In this document: in pieces, positions 18,025 through 25,766 of the stretch
How the letters are laid out: each line of letters begins with the position of its first letter
Numbering within the stretch: position 1 is the first letter of the stretch
NCBI RefSeq assembly: GCF_015694405.1
Contig: NZ_JADQDB010000005.1
Location: 272,589 to 336,588, forward strand
Direction of reading: 5' to 3'
Length of the DNA stretch: 64,000 bases
Source: Pelagibacterium limicola
GTDB lineage: Bacteria > Pseudomonadota > Alphaproteobacteria > Rhizobiales > Devosiaceae
Position numbers and translations under genes: made by a program
Notes under the pieces: model-generated
The model's database searches: none
Told to the model about the DNA's origin: nothing
The model's input: the letters and a program-made list of their open reading frames with translations, nothing else

Positions 18025-19452
18025 CTATGGCAACAAACGCTTAAGCGTCCCCATAACCCTCCAGGCGAGGCTTTGGGGATGATCGGCGGCATATCGAGCG
18101 GCGGAAAGCGATGCGATTTCGCTGAGCGCGGGATAGGGAGCGAGAAGACCAGCAAGATCGTGGAGCGTCAGCCTTTGTGCGATGACAAGCCCAAAGAGGC
18201 CGGCCAATTCGCCCGCGCCGTCTCCACAAAACCCTGCCCCCACAAGCCTGCCTCTCCGGGTGGTAAGGAGCTTTGCGTGCCCCTCGCGCCGGGCGTGGAC
18301 ACGGGCCTTGTCGAGACCGGCCAGCGGAAAGCGGGTGACGGAGAAATTGAGCCCATGGCGCGCCCGCGCCTGGGCTTCGGTCAGCCCCACGGCCGCGATT
18401 TCGGGGTCGGTGGCAATCAACCGAGGCAGGACGGGGGGCAGAAACAGCCCCAAACGGGGGCCGAGCGCATGGGTCGCAGCCCAGGCGCCCATAAAGCGCG
18501 CAGCATGGACCGAGCGCGTGCCCGCGGCGTCCCCCACGCAATAGATACGGTGATTGGAGGTGCGGGAAACCATGTCGAGCGCCACCCCGCCCCGGCCCCT
18601 TTTCACCCGCGCTTTGCCCAGGTCGAGGGTGTCGAGATTGGCGCTACGGCCGGTCGCGACGAGCAGGTAGGAGCCTGAAATCGTTCGTTCGTCGGCTCCG
18701 GTCCTGAGCGTGACAACAACGTTATTTTCATCGCCCTCGACGGCAACGACGCCCGTGTTGGCAAAGATCGCGACACCCTCGCGTTCGAGACCGTCGAGAA
18801 CCGGCACGGCAAGTTCGACATCCTCATCCCCCAGAGGGGCGAGCATATCGACGAGCGTCACCTCGCAGCCGAGCCGCCGGTGCGCCTGTGCGAGCGTGGT
18901 TCCCGTCGCGCCGCCGCCAATGACGATGAGGTGTGCCGGCCGGCGGGTGATCTCGAATATGGTTTCCGGCGTGTGGAAGGGCACGCCCTCGAGCCCGGGT
19001 ATTTCGGGAATATGGGGACGGGAACCGGTGGCGAGGATGAACCGCCGGGCCTTTATGCGCCTTTCGCCGGCCGCGATTGTCGAGGGCGACGTAAATGCGG
19101 CCGGATGGCGAATGACCTCGGCCCCCTTGGCGGCCAGCCGCTCGGCCGATACGTTGGGCCGCGCGTCCTCGACGACAGATTTGATATGGGCATTGAGCCG
19201 AGCAAAGTTGACCCTCGGATCTTCAGCTCCAATACCCAGGTCGGCCGCGGTACGGATATCATGGGCCCGGCGCGCCGAGGCGGCGAGCGCATGGGCCGGC
19301 AAGGCGCCCCAGTTGAGGGCAACCCCGCCCATCTCGACCGCCTCGACAATGGCGGTAGACGCCCCGAGTTCGAGCGCCCTTTCGGCGGCGGCCAGCCCGG
19401 CCGGACCGGCGCCGATCACGCACAGATCGACCCTTTCGTTCCTCGTTGCCAC
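18025..19452 (-). CDS. Pyridine nucleotide-disulfide oxidoreductase-like flavoprotein lacking the redox cysteines
   Basis: 475 residues from a GTG at 19452; a much longer upstream frame is a shadow. FAD-binding GAGPAGLAAAERALELG at the N-terminus, a second Rossmann GGGATGTTLAQAHRRLG for NAD(P)H, and ATGRSANLDTLDL plus YCVGDAAG are the class-I layout of dihydrolipoamide dehydrogenase and mercuric reductase. The active-site segment that reads GGTCLNxGCIPSKAL in those enzymes here reads GGVALNWGALPAHAL, so both cysteines are alanine. The C-terminal HPTLSE motif reads YPALSE, so the catalytic His is also gone. It should still bind FAD and a nicotinamide nucleotide but cannot do disulfide chemistry. 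A co-transcribed kinase suggests a sensing or accessory role, which is inference. Confidence 0.88.
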   Translation of the reverse strand: MATRNERVDLCVIGAGPAGLAAAERALELGASTAIVEAVEMGGVALNWGALPAHALAASARRAHDIRTAADLGIGAEDPRVNFARLNAHIKSVVEDARPNVSAERLAAKGAEVIRHPAAFTSPSTIAAGERRIKARRFILATGSRPHIPEIPGLEGVPFHTPETIFEITRRPAHLIVIGGGATGTTLAQAHRRLGCEVTLVDMLAPLGDEDVELAVPVLDGLEREGVAIFANTGVVAVEGDENNVVVTLRTGADERTISGSYLLVATGRSANLDTLDLGKARVKRGRGGVALDMVSRTSNHRIYCVGDAAGTRSVHAARFMGAWAATHALGPRLGLFLPPVLPRLIATDPEIAAVGLTEAQARARHGLNFSVTRFPLAGLDKARVHARREGHAKLLTTRRGRLVGAGFCGDGAGELAGLFGLVIAQRLTLHDLAGLLAPYPALSEIASLSAARYAADHPQSLAWRVMGTLKRLLP

Positions 19453-19715
19453 GCTATTCCGAAGGCCCCTCGACCGGTTGTCCCCTATGTTCGCCTCGCT
19501 TGTAACGCGGCTTGGAGATGCTGACCAGACCGCCCAGGGCATGCCGGCGCAAATTCGGTCGCTGGCTCGATTGACTTGAGGGAGGCTTTTTTCTATAAGC
19601 CGCGCAACCTTTGCCATTGGCTCTGGGCGGGACCGCCCTTGCCCCATTGGCAGACATTAACGTCACAAAGACACCTAGACAAAGAGGATCGCGCCGGCGC
19701 GCGCGGTATGGATCA

Positions 19716-19850
19716 ATGAAGCGTACTTTCCAGCCGAGCAATCTCGTGCGCAAGCGCCGCCATGGTTTCCGGGCCCGTATGGCCACCAAGAATGGCCGCA
19801 AGGTTCTGGCCCGCCGCCGCGCGGTCGGCCGCAAGCGGCTTTCGGCGTAA
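19716..19850 (+). CDS. rpmH: 50S ribosomal protein L34
   Basis: 44 residues: [18 protein letters not shown], then [20 protein letters not shown]. The highly basic, short L34 sequence is unmistakable. It is the first gene of the conserved rpmH–rnpA–yidC–engB run. The 263 bases upstream, back to the flavoprotein start, should hold its promoter; I see a GGGCGG/CCGCCC hairpin near 19626 but no clear -35/-10 pair. Confidence 0.98.
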   Translation: MKRTFQPSNLVRKRRHGFRARMATKNGRKVLARRRAVGRKRLSA

Positions 19851-19879
19851 GCGTCCGGCTTTGCGCCGGAGGGCCTGGC

Positions 19880-20236
19880 TTGTCGCTGAGGCGCCTTACG
19901 AAACGGGCACAGTTTGTAAAAGCCGCGCGGGGCACGAGGGTAGCCCGGCGCGGTTTTGTGTTGCAGGCAGCAACGGTCGAGCAAGCAATCCCGGGGGTCG
20001 GATATACGGTCACCAAGAAGACCGGTAACGCCCCGGAGCGCAACAGGATCAAGCGCCGACTGCGCGCGGCTGTCGCAAAGGTGAGCGGCAAGCTTGTCGC
20101 AGGTCACGATTATGTCTTGATCGGACGGCGTGAGGCCTTAAATGAACCCTTCAATGTGCTCGTGGCCGAACTTTCGGGCTCCATCGAACGCATTCACGAG
20201 AGACAACGGCCCAAGGGCGAGCGGGTATTGAAATAG
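19880..20236 (+). CDS. rnpA: Ribonuclease P protein component
   Basis: 118 residues from a TTG with GGAGG seven bases upstream. The start RRLTKRAQFVKA and the RNR-like motif NAPERNRIKRRLRAAV are the family's RNA-binding hallmarks. It assists the catalytic RNA in maturing tRNA 5' ends. It follows rpmH by 29 bases and precedes yidC by 4 bases. Confidence 0.97.
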   Translation: MSLRRLTKRAQFVKAARGTRVARRGFVLQAATVEQAIPGVGYTVTKKTGNAPERNRIKRRLRAAVAKVSGKLVAGHDYVLIGRREALNEPFNVLVAELSGSIERIHERQRPKGERVLK

Positions 20237-20240
20237 AGCC

Positions 20241-22082
20241 ATGAACGACCAACGCAACATGATCCTGGCCATCGTCCTGAGCATGGTTGTGCTCTTTGGC
20301 TGGCAATATTTCATCGCGGGCCCGCAGCTCGAGCAGGCGCAACGCCAGGCCGAACTTGCCGCCGAGCAACAGGCGGCACAGCAGGCGCCGGACAGCCTCG
20401 ACATCGCCGCTCCTGCAGGAGAGCCGGGCGCTGTAGCGCCCGCCGGAACGGCAGCGCCGACGTCCGATATCACGACCTTTGCGACGCGTGACGCCGCGCT
20501 CGCCGCCAGCCCGCGCATCGCCATCCAGACACCGTCGGTTTCGGGCTCCATCAATCTTGTGGGCGCGCGGATCGACGATCTCCATCTCGTGAACTACCGC
20601 GAAACCATCGAGCCCGACAGCCCGACCATCACCCTGCTTTCGCCAGCCGGGTCGCCTGAACCCTATTTCCTCGAGCATGGTTGGGTCGCGCCTTCGGGCA
20701 GCACCGTTGCGCTGCCCAACGGGCAGACGGAGTGGGCGCTCGAGAGCGGGGAAACTCTTACCGCCAATTCGCCGGTAACGCTGGTATGGGACAATGGCGA
20801 AGGCCTCGTGTTCCGCCGCACAATCACTGTCGACGACCATTATCTCTTCACGGTCACCCAGAGCGTGACCAATACCGGAGCCAGCGAAGTGGCGCTTTAT
20901 CCCTATTCGCGCATCATGCGGCTCTATACACCGTGGACGCAGAATTTCTTCATTCTCCATGAAGGCCCGATCGGTGTCCTGGGCGCCGCCAACCTCGTCG
21001 AGATGAGCTATGGCGACCTGCAGGGCGATCGCCAGCGTGATTATGTCTCGACCGGCGGCTGGCTGGGCTTTACCGACAAATATTGGGCCACGGCGATCAT
21101 TCCCGATCAGACAGAGACGGTCAACGCGCGGTTCTTCCATTCGACCCGCAACGGCAATCTTGACGATTATCGCGCCAATTTCGTGTCCCAGACGGCCGTC
21201 GTCGCGCCGGCCGGCGGATCGGCGGAACATACGAGCCTTGCCTTTGCCGGGGCCAAGGTCGAGGCGATCATCGATTCTTACGAGCGCGCCTATACAATCG
21301 ACCGGTTCGAGCTTCTGATCGACTGGGGCTGGTTCCACTTCATCACCAAGCCCATGTTCATCGTTATCCGGTTCCTGCACCAGATCCTGGGCAATTTCGG
21401 TCTCGCCATCCTTGCGGTGACGGTGATCATCAAGGCGATCTTCTTCCCTCTGGCCAACAAGAGCTATGCCTCCATGGCCAACATGCGGCGCGTGCAGCCG
21501 CAGATGAAGGAGATCCAGGAAAAGCACAAGGATGACCGCGCCGCCCAGCAGCAGGCGATGATGGAGCTTTACAAGACCGAGAAGATCAATCCGCTCTCGG
21601 GCTGCTGGCCGATCCTGATCCAGATTCCGGTGTTCTTTGCGCTCTACAAGGTCCTGTTCGTTACCATCGAAATGCGGCACGCGCCGTTCTTTGGCTGGAT
21701 TCAGGACCTTGCGGCGCAGGACCCCACGACGATCTTCAACCTCTTCGGGCTCCTGCCCTACGACCCCACGATCGTGCCGATCATCGGGCCGTTCCTGCAG
21801 GTGGGCGTCTGGCCGCTCATCATGGGTGTCACCATGTGGGTGCAGATGAAATTGAACCCGCCCCCGACCGATCCGACGCAGCAGATGATTTTCGGGCTGA
21901 TGCCGATCATCTTCACCTTCATGCTGGCGACCTTCCCGGCCGGTCTGGTGATCTACTGGGCGTGGAACAACTTCCTTTCGATCGTCCAGCAATGGTTCAT
22001 CATGAAGCGCCACGGCGTCGAGGTGGACCTTCTGGGCAACATAAAGAACAGTTTCAAGCGCAAGCCCAAGGCTGCGGAATAG
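20241..22082 (+). CDS. yidC: Membrane protein insertase YidC
   Basis: 613 residues. An N-terminal membrane helix (MILAIVLSMVVLFGWQYF region) is followed by an Ala/Gln/Pro-rich linker, a large periplasmic beta-domain (about 95–345) and the conserved five-helix insertase core from about 370 (ILGNFGLAILAVTVIIKAIF, NPLSGCWPILIQIPVFFALY, MLATFPAGLVIYWAWNNFLS). The basic tail ends in SFKRKPKAAE. It inserts and folds inner-membrane proteins with or without SecYEG. Length is normal for an alphaproteobacterial YidC. Confidence 0.98.
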   Translation: MNDQRNMILAIVLSMVVLFGWQYFIAGPQLEQAQRQAELAAEQQAAQQAPDSLDIAAPAGEPGAVAPAGTAAPTSDITTFATRDAALAASPRIAIQTPSVSGSINLVGARIDDLHLVNYRETIEPDSPTITLLSPAGSPEPYFLEHGWVAPSGSTVALPNGQTEWALESGETLTANSPVTLVWDNGEGLVFRRTITVDDHYLFTVTQSVTNTGASEVALYPYSRIMRLYTPWTQNFFILHEGPIGVLGAANLVEMSYGDLQGDRQRDYVSTGGWLGFTDKYWATAIIPDQTETVNARFFHSTRNGNLDDYRANFVSQTAVVAPAGGSAEHTSLAFAGAKVEAIIDSYERAYTIDRFELLIDWGWFHFITKPMFIVIRFLHQILGNFGLAILAVTVIIKAIFFPLANKSYASMANMRRVQPQMKEIQEKHKDDRAAQQQAMMELYKTEKINPLSGCWPILIQIPVFFALYKVLFVTIEMRHAPFFGWIQDLAAQDPTTIFNLFGLLPYDPTIVPIIGPFLQVGVWPLIMGVTMWVQMKLNPPPTDPTQQMIFGLMPIIFTFMLATFPAGLVIYWAWNNFLSIVQQWFIMKRHGVEVDLLGNIKNSFKRKPKAAE

Positions 22083-22095
22083 AAAAGACGAAAAG

Positions 22096-22117
22096 AAGGG
22101 CCGGGAGACCGGCCTTT
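22096..22117 (+). terminator. Hairpin after yidC
   Basis: GGCCGG and CCGGCC with a GAGA loop, extended by A/T pairs and followed by TTTCT. A plausible weak terminator or mRNA boundary before engB, which starts 17 bases later. Confidence 0.5.
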
Positions 22118-22133
22118 CTGCTATTGGTGGCCC

Positions 22134-22760
22134 ATGTCCGAGATTCCAGAAACCGTTCGCCTGCTCTTTGCCCGCCCCTGGGTTTTTCTCAAGGGGTGCG
22201 TGCGTGTTTCCGATCTGCCTGCCGATGACGTGGTGGAAGTTGCCTTCGCGGGTCGCTCCAATGTGGGCAAGTCCTCGCTCATCAACGCGCTTGTCGGCCA
22301 GCGGGCGCTCGCGCGCACGTCCAATACGCCGGGTCGCACGCAGGAGCTCAATCTCTTTGCGCCCGAACAGGGCGGGATGCGGATTGTCGACATGCCGGGT
22401 TACGGCTTTGCCAAGGCGCCCAAGCCGGCGGTCGAGAAGTGGAACAAGCTCATCCACCAGTTCCTGCGCGGCCGCCCCAATCTGCGCCGGGTCTACGTTC
22501 TCGTCGATGCGCGGCACGGACCCAAGGCCAATGACGCAACGGTCATGAACGAGCTCGACAAGGCCGCCGTCAGCTACCAGATCGTCTTGACCAAGGCCGA
22601 CAAGCTGACCGGGAAGGCCCTTGAGGGCATCATCGAGGCTTGCGTCAAATCAGTTGCCAAGCGCCCTGCCGCGCATCCCGAGATCATCGTCACCTCAAGC
22701 GAAAAAGCAGAGGGGATCGACCGGCTGCGAGCGGAAATCGCGGCGTTCCTTCCCAACTAG
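22134..22760 (+). CDS. engB: Ribosome biogenesis GTP-binding protein EngB (YihA/YsxC)
   Basis: 208 residues with all GTPase motifs: G1 [11 protein letters not shown], the switch [13 protein letters not shown]3 [12 protein letters not shown]4 LTKADKL and G5 TSSEKAEG. It acts in late assembly of the large ribosomal subunit. Start is the ATG 17 bases after the yidC hairpin. Its stop overlaps the end of the convergent hydrolase gene by four bases. Confidence 0.97.
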   Translation: MSEIPETVRLLFARPWVFLKGCVRVSDLPADDVVEVAFAGRSNVGKSSLINALVGQRALARTSNTPGRTQELNLFAPEQGGMRIVDMPGYGFAKAPKPAVEKWNKLIHQFLRGRPNLRRVYVLVDARHGPKANDATVMNELDKAAVSYQIVLTKADKLTGKALEGIIEACVKSVAKRPAAHPEIIVTSSEKAEGIDRLRAEIAAFLPN

Positions 22761-23569
22761 TCGGGCTGGCCCGCAATAAAATCGAGCACGGTCTGCCTGA
22801 ACAACTCGGGCTGGTCGAGATTGGCGCAGTGCCCGGCTCCGTCCATGCGCACGATGGTCACATTGGGCAGCGCGTCGAGCGCAGCAAGCGCAGGATCGAG
22901 CTTCCGATTGACAGCCCGGTCCCGGGCCCCGCGAATGATGAGCAGCGGCTTTTTGCAGGCGAGCACATTGGCGCTGAGGTCGTATCGCGACACCACGCCG
23001 CCGACCGCCTTGCCAACTTCGGGATCGAACGTGCGGATCAGCGCCGCCACGACCTCGCGGCCCTCCCTTGCCGGCGTGGTCACGTGCGCGGTCAATCGGG
23101 AAACAACCGTCTTTCCAGCCAGCCGATAGCTCAGTGGAATGAGCGCGCTCGTGAAACCTGGGAGGTTGAGCGCCGGCGCGGTGCCGAATGTGGTCAGCGT
23201 ATTAAAGCAGGTCGCGTGATCCTTGAGCAGATGCAGCGCCAGGATTCCGCCCAGGGAATTGCCGACATAATCGATCGGCCCTGCACCGGCATCCTCGAAG
23301 ATTTCGAGGAGGTCTTGCGCCATCCGCGCGATCGAATAGTCCTTGGATGCGGGTTTGCCCGAGCGCCCATGCCCGCGCAGATCCGGCACGATGACGCGGA
23401 ACCCCTTGCCGGCAAAATGCCGCGCGTCGGCATCAAACTGGTCGGCGCCCGCCGCCAACCCGTGAACCAGCGCGAGGGTACGGCCGCCCGGCTCGCCATA
23501 ATCGAACCAGACGAGTTCAACCCCGTCGCTCGAGGATGTCACGCGTTCGAAGCGGAGTTCAGATTTCAT
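22757..23569 (-). CDS. Alpha/beta hydrolase
   Basis: 270 residues from the ATG at 23569. Oxyanion-side [11 protein letters not shown], nucleophile elbow VGNSLGG (Ser about 103), acid in GARDRAVNR and His in [12 protein letters not shown] form a full catalytic triad. A family level call only: esterase, lactonase or similar. ATG overlaps the mbfA stop as ATGA, so it is the second gene of the iron-controlled mbfA unit, an unusual partner. Confidence 0.88.
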   Translation of the reverse strand: MKSELRFERVTSSSDGVELVWFDYGEPGGRTLALVHGLAAGADQFDADARHFAGKGFRVIVPDLRGHGRSGKPASKDYSIARMAQDLLEIFEDAGAGPIDYVGNSLGGILALHLLKDHATCFNTLTTFGTAPALNLPGFTSALIPLSYRLAGKTVVSRLTAHVTTPAREGREVVAALIRTFDPEVGKAVGGVVSRYDLSANVLACKKPLLIIRGARDRAVNRKLDPALAALDALPNVTIVRMDGAGHCANLDQPELFRQTVLDFIAGQPD

Positions 23570-24546
23570 GCGCTCCCGATCAGTATGCCTGCCGCAAAGA
23601 CCAGCGAGCCACCCAGCACCACTTGCAGGACGGCACGCCAGAAGGGCGTGTCCATGAATCGCTTCTGGATATAGGCGATAGCCCATAGCTCGATAAAGAC
23701 CACGATGGTCGCAATCGTTGTCGCTGTCCAGAAGTCGGCGATGAGATAGGGCAGGGCGTGGCCGAGCCCGCCAATTGTCGTCATGATGCCCGAGGCAAAG
23801 CCGCGCTTTACGGGCGAGCCGCGCCCGGTCAGCCTGCCATCGTCGCTTGCCGCCTCGGTAAAGCCCATCGAAATCCCCGCACCGACCGATGCGGCAAGCC
23901 CCACGAGAAACGTCGTCCAGGTGTCGCCGGTGGCAAAAGCAGCGGCAAAGATCGGGGCGAGAGTCGAGACCGAACCGTCCATCAGGCCCGCAAGGCCGGG
24001 CTGGACATAGGTGAGGAGAAACTTTTTGTGGGCCGATTGCTGCTCGGTCTCGCGCGCTTGCGGGTCGAGATGGGCGGTCTCGAGCGCTTCAGCGGCGCGC
24101 TCATGCCCGCGCTCTTCGCGCTCGAGGTCACCGAGCAGCTTGCGGATCGCGGAGTCTGCGGTGCGCTTGATGGCCTCGGCGTAAAATCGGGCTGCGCCCT
24201 GTTCCATGTCGCGCGCCTGCGCGCGAACGATCTCGATGTCGAGCTCGGACATCAGCCAAACGGGCTTGCGGGTGAAAAAGCCGCGCACGTGCTCGCGCCG
24301 TATCGGCACAATATGTGCGCCGAACTTTTCGGTATAGAGATCGATCAGCTTGCGCCGGTGCTCATCCTCTTCTGCCGCCATGCCCTCGAAGATCGCCGCC
24401 GAGGCAGGGTAGTCGGACCGCAGCCGGTCGGCATAGGCTGCATAAATGCGCCCGTCCTCTTCTTCGGATGAGATGGCGAGGGCCAGGATCTCGCGTTCGG
24501 ACAGGGAGGAAAAGTCGCGCTTGGAGGAGAGAACGCGGGCGAGCAT
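23566..24546 (-). CDS. mbfA: Membrane-bound ferritin-like iron exporter (MbfA type)
   Basis: 326 residues. The N-terminal 150 residues are a rubrerythrin/erythrin-type bundle (EREILALAISSEEEDGRIYA, AAEEDEHRRKLIDLY, EQGAARFYAEAIKRT, LEREERGHERAAE) with the Glu/His iron ligands. The C-terminal half is a VIT1/CCC1-type transporter (GLAGLMDGSVSTLAPIFAAA, VGAGISMGFTEAASDD). This fusion is MbfA, which lowers iron and peroxide stress in rhizobia and Agrobacterium and is repressed by Irr. The Irr-type box at 24562–24582 sits 16 bases before its ATG and would block transcription. Confidence 0.95.
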   Translation of the reverse strand: MLARVLSSKRDFSSLSEREILALAISSEEEDGRIYAAYADRLRSDYPASAAIFEGMAAEEDEHRRKLIDLYTEKFGAHIVPIRREHVRGFFTRKPVWLMSELDIEIVRAQARDMEQGAARFYAEAIKRTADSAIRKLLGDLEREERGHERAAEALETAHLDPQARETEQQSAHKKFLLTYVQPGLAGLMDGSVSTLAPIFAAAFATGDTWTTFLVGLAASVGAGISMGFTEAASDDGRLTGRGSPVKRGFASGIMTTIGGLGHALPYLIADFWTATTIATIVVFIELWAIAYIQKRFMDTPFWRAVLQVVLGGSLVFAAGILIGSA

Positions 24547-24561
24547 GACGAAACTCCGTGA

Positions 24562-24582
24562 AGTTTAGAACTATTCTAAACT
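24562..24582. promoter_or_regulatory. Irr-binding iron control element (ICE) upstream of mbfA
   Basis: Perfect inverted repeat AGTTTAGAA (24562–24570), CTA, TTCTAAACT (24574–24582). The core TTTAGAA-N3-TTCTAAA is the known Irr/ICE motif of Hyphomicrobiales. It overlaps the stop codon of the LysR gene. Confidence 0.88.
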
Positions 24583-25458
24583 AGAACCGGCCATCTCGTC
24601 TATCAGCCAGGCCCGGAATTTTCGCGTGCGGGACGGCAATTGCCGCCCCTTTGCCGTTGCGAACCAATAGCCATTGGCCGGCTCGACGCTTTGCGCAAAG
24701 GGCCGCACCAGCTGCCCATGCTTGAGCGCATAATCGGCCATGATGCCGACCGCCAGCAGCACGCCCTCCCCAGCCGTCGCCGCATCGAAGGACAGGGCGG
24801 GGTCGGCATAGACCGGGCCGTTGAGCGGCAATCCCGCCACGCCGGCGGCTTCGAGCCAATCGGCCCAGGACAACATCGTCATCATGTCGCAAATGACCGG
24901 CACCCGGGCGAGGTCGCCGGGGGCCTTGAGCTTTTCCGCCAGCGCAGGTGCGCAGACCGGGAACACCCGCGCCCGCGCCAGCTTGACCGCGTCAACGTCT
25001 GGCCAGTCACCGCGTCCGAAACGGATGCCGCAATCGATATCGGGACGCGAGAGATCGACAAGCTTGTCGGTCGGCAGGAGCCGCACCTCGATATCGGGAT
25101 GGGCGGCATAGAACCTTGAAAGCCGCCACACCAGCCAGCGCGACGCGGAAACGTTGCCGAGCGTCACGTTGAGCACCTGTCCTTCATCGGCCACCAGCCG
25201 CGCGCTGGCCGAGGCCAGCATCTCAAAGCCGGAACGCAATTGAGGCAGCAGCTCTGTCAAGGCGGGCGTCGGAATCAGTCCCCGCGGGGTTCGCTCGAAC
25301 AACAAGAGGCCGGCCCGTTCTTCGGCGCGACGGATGTGCTGGCTTACCGCCCCCGGCGTCACGCCCAGCACCTCTGCCGCCGCCGAGAGACCGCCCAGCC
25401 GCGCCACCGTTTGGATGGCCCGCAAAGCATTGAGGGGAATGGCCAGTTCGTCGCGCAT
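24571..25458 (-). CDS. LysR-family transcriptional regulator (GcvA-like)
   Basis: 295 residues. Helix-turn-helix LNALRAIQTVARLGGLSAAA with VTPGAVSQHIRRAEERAG, then a LysR substrate domain (SASRWLVWRLSRFYAAHPDI, CGIRFGRGDWPDVDAVKL, AATAGEGVLLAVGIMADYAL). The GDWP and GxGVxL features resemble GcvA-type members. Its stop codon lies inside the mbfA iron box, so transcription from this gene would run straight into the mbfA promoter. It is divergent from a 53-residue protein; the palindrome at 25474–25489 between them is a likely binding site. Confidence 0.92.
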   Translation of the reverse strand: MRDELAIPLNALRAIQTVARLGGLSAAAEVLGVTPGAVSQHIRRAEERAGLLLFERTPRGLIPTPALTELLPQLRSGFEMLASASARLVADEGQVLNVTLGNVSASRWLVWRLSRFYAAHPDIEVRLLPTDKLVDLSRPDIDCGIRFGRGDWPDVDAVKLARARVFPVCAPALAEKLKAPGDLARVPVICDMMTMLSWADWLEAAGVAGLPLNGPVYADPALSFDAATAGEGVLLAVGIMADYALKHGQLVRPFAQSVEPANGYWFATAKGRQLPSRTRKFRAWLIDEMAGSSLE

Positions 25459-25473
25459 ATAGTTTTTCTAAAG

Positions 25474-25489
25474 CAAGCTTGAGAGCTTG
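25474..25489. promoter_or_regulatory. Candidate LysR operator in the divergent gap
   Basis: CAAGCT, TGAG, AGCTTG: a perfect 6+4+6 inverted repeat between the divergent LysR and small-protein genes, 16 bases before the LysR start. Confidence 0.4.
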
Positions 25490-25551
25490 TCGATTGAGAT
25501 GACCGATAAACGAGCGGAAAATGCTTCAACGTTCAAGTTGGAGACGAGAAA

Positions 25552-25713
25552 ATGTTTAAGCTTATCCGGAAACTTCTTACCTCGCCGATCTATTTTGCGC
25601 CCCGGACCGAATGCTCGAACGCCCTGCCCGATTACCTCACCTTGCGCGAATGGGCCGACCTTCCGGCCTGGCATCCCCCGAGGCCTGAAAATCGGCGTGA
25701 AACGCGGCGTTAA
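25552..25713 (+). CDS. Small protein divergent from the LysR regulator
   Basis: 53 residues, starting [12 protein letters not shown] with GGAG eight bases before the ATG. The C-terminal half, with [13 protein letters not shown], is Trp/Pro-rich and the tail is strongly basic (ENRRETRR). Short proteins of this look (an RDLADLP/HHP-type motif) often stand divergent to GcvA-like regulators in Hyphomicrobiales, as far as I recall. Function unknown. It is probably regulated by the neighbour. The reading is supported by ribosome site, position and composition, although the frame is short. Confidence 0.6.
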   Translation: MFKLIRKLLTSPIYFAPRTECSNALPDYLTLREWADLPAWHPPRPENRRETRR

Positions 25714-25766
25714 GTGGCGATAAACCATCTTCCCCAGCATGGGGCTTGCTGGTAAACGCTAGCCCC

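Noticed and set aside
16332-18155. 607-residue open frame on the minus strand
   Set aside because: Out of frame with the histidine kinase and runs through tRNA-Arg; composition is Arg/Pro-rich as in shadows.
20151-22517. 788-residue open frame on the minus strand
   Set aside because: It is antisense to yidC and engB, both certain genes; high-GC DNA gives long open shadows.
23110-23160. tRNA-like stretch with ATAGCTCAGTGG
   Set aside because: It lies inside the hydrolase coding frame and has no matching acceptor stem.
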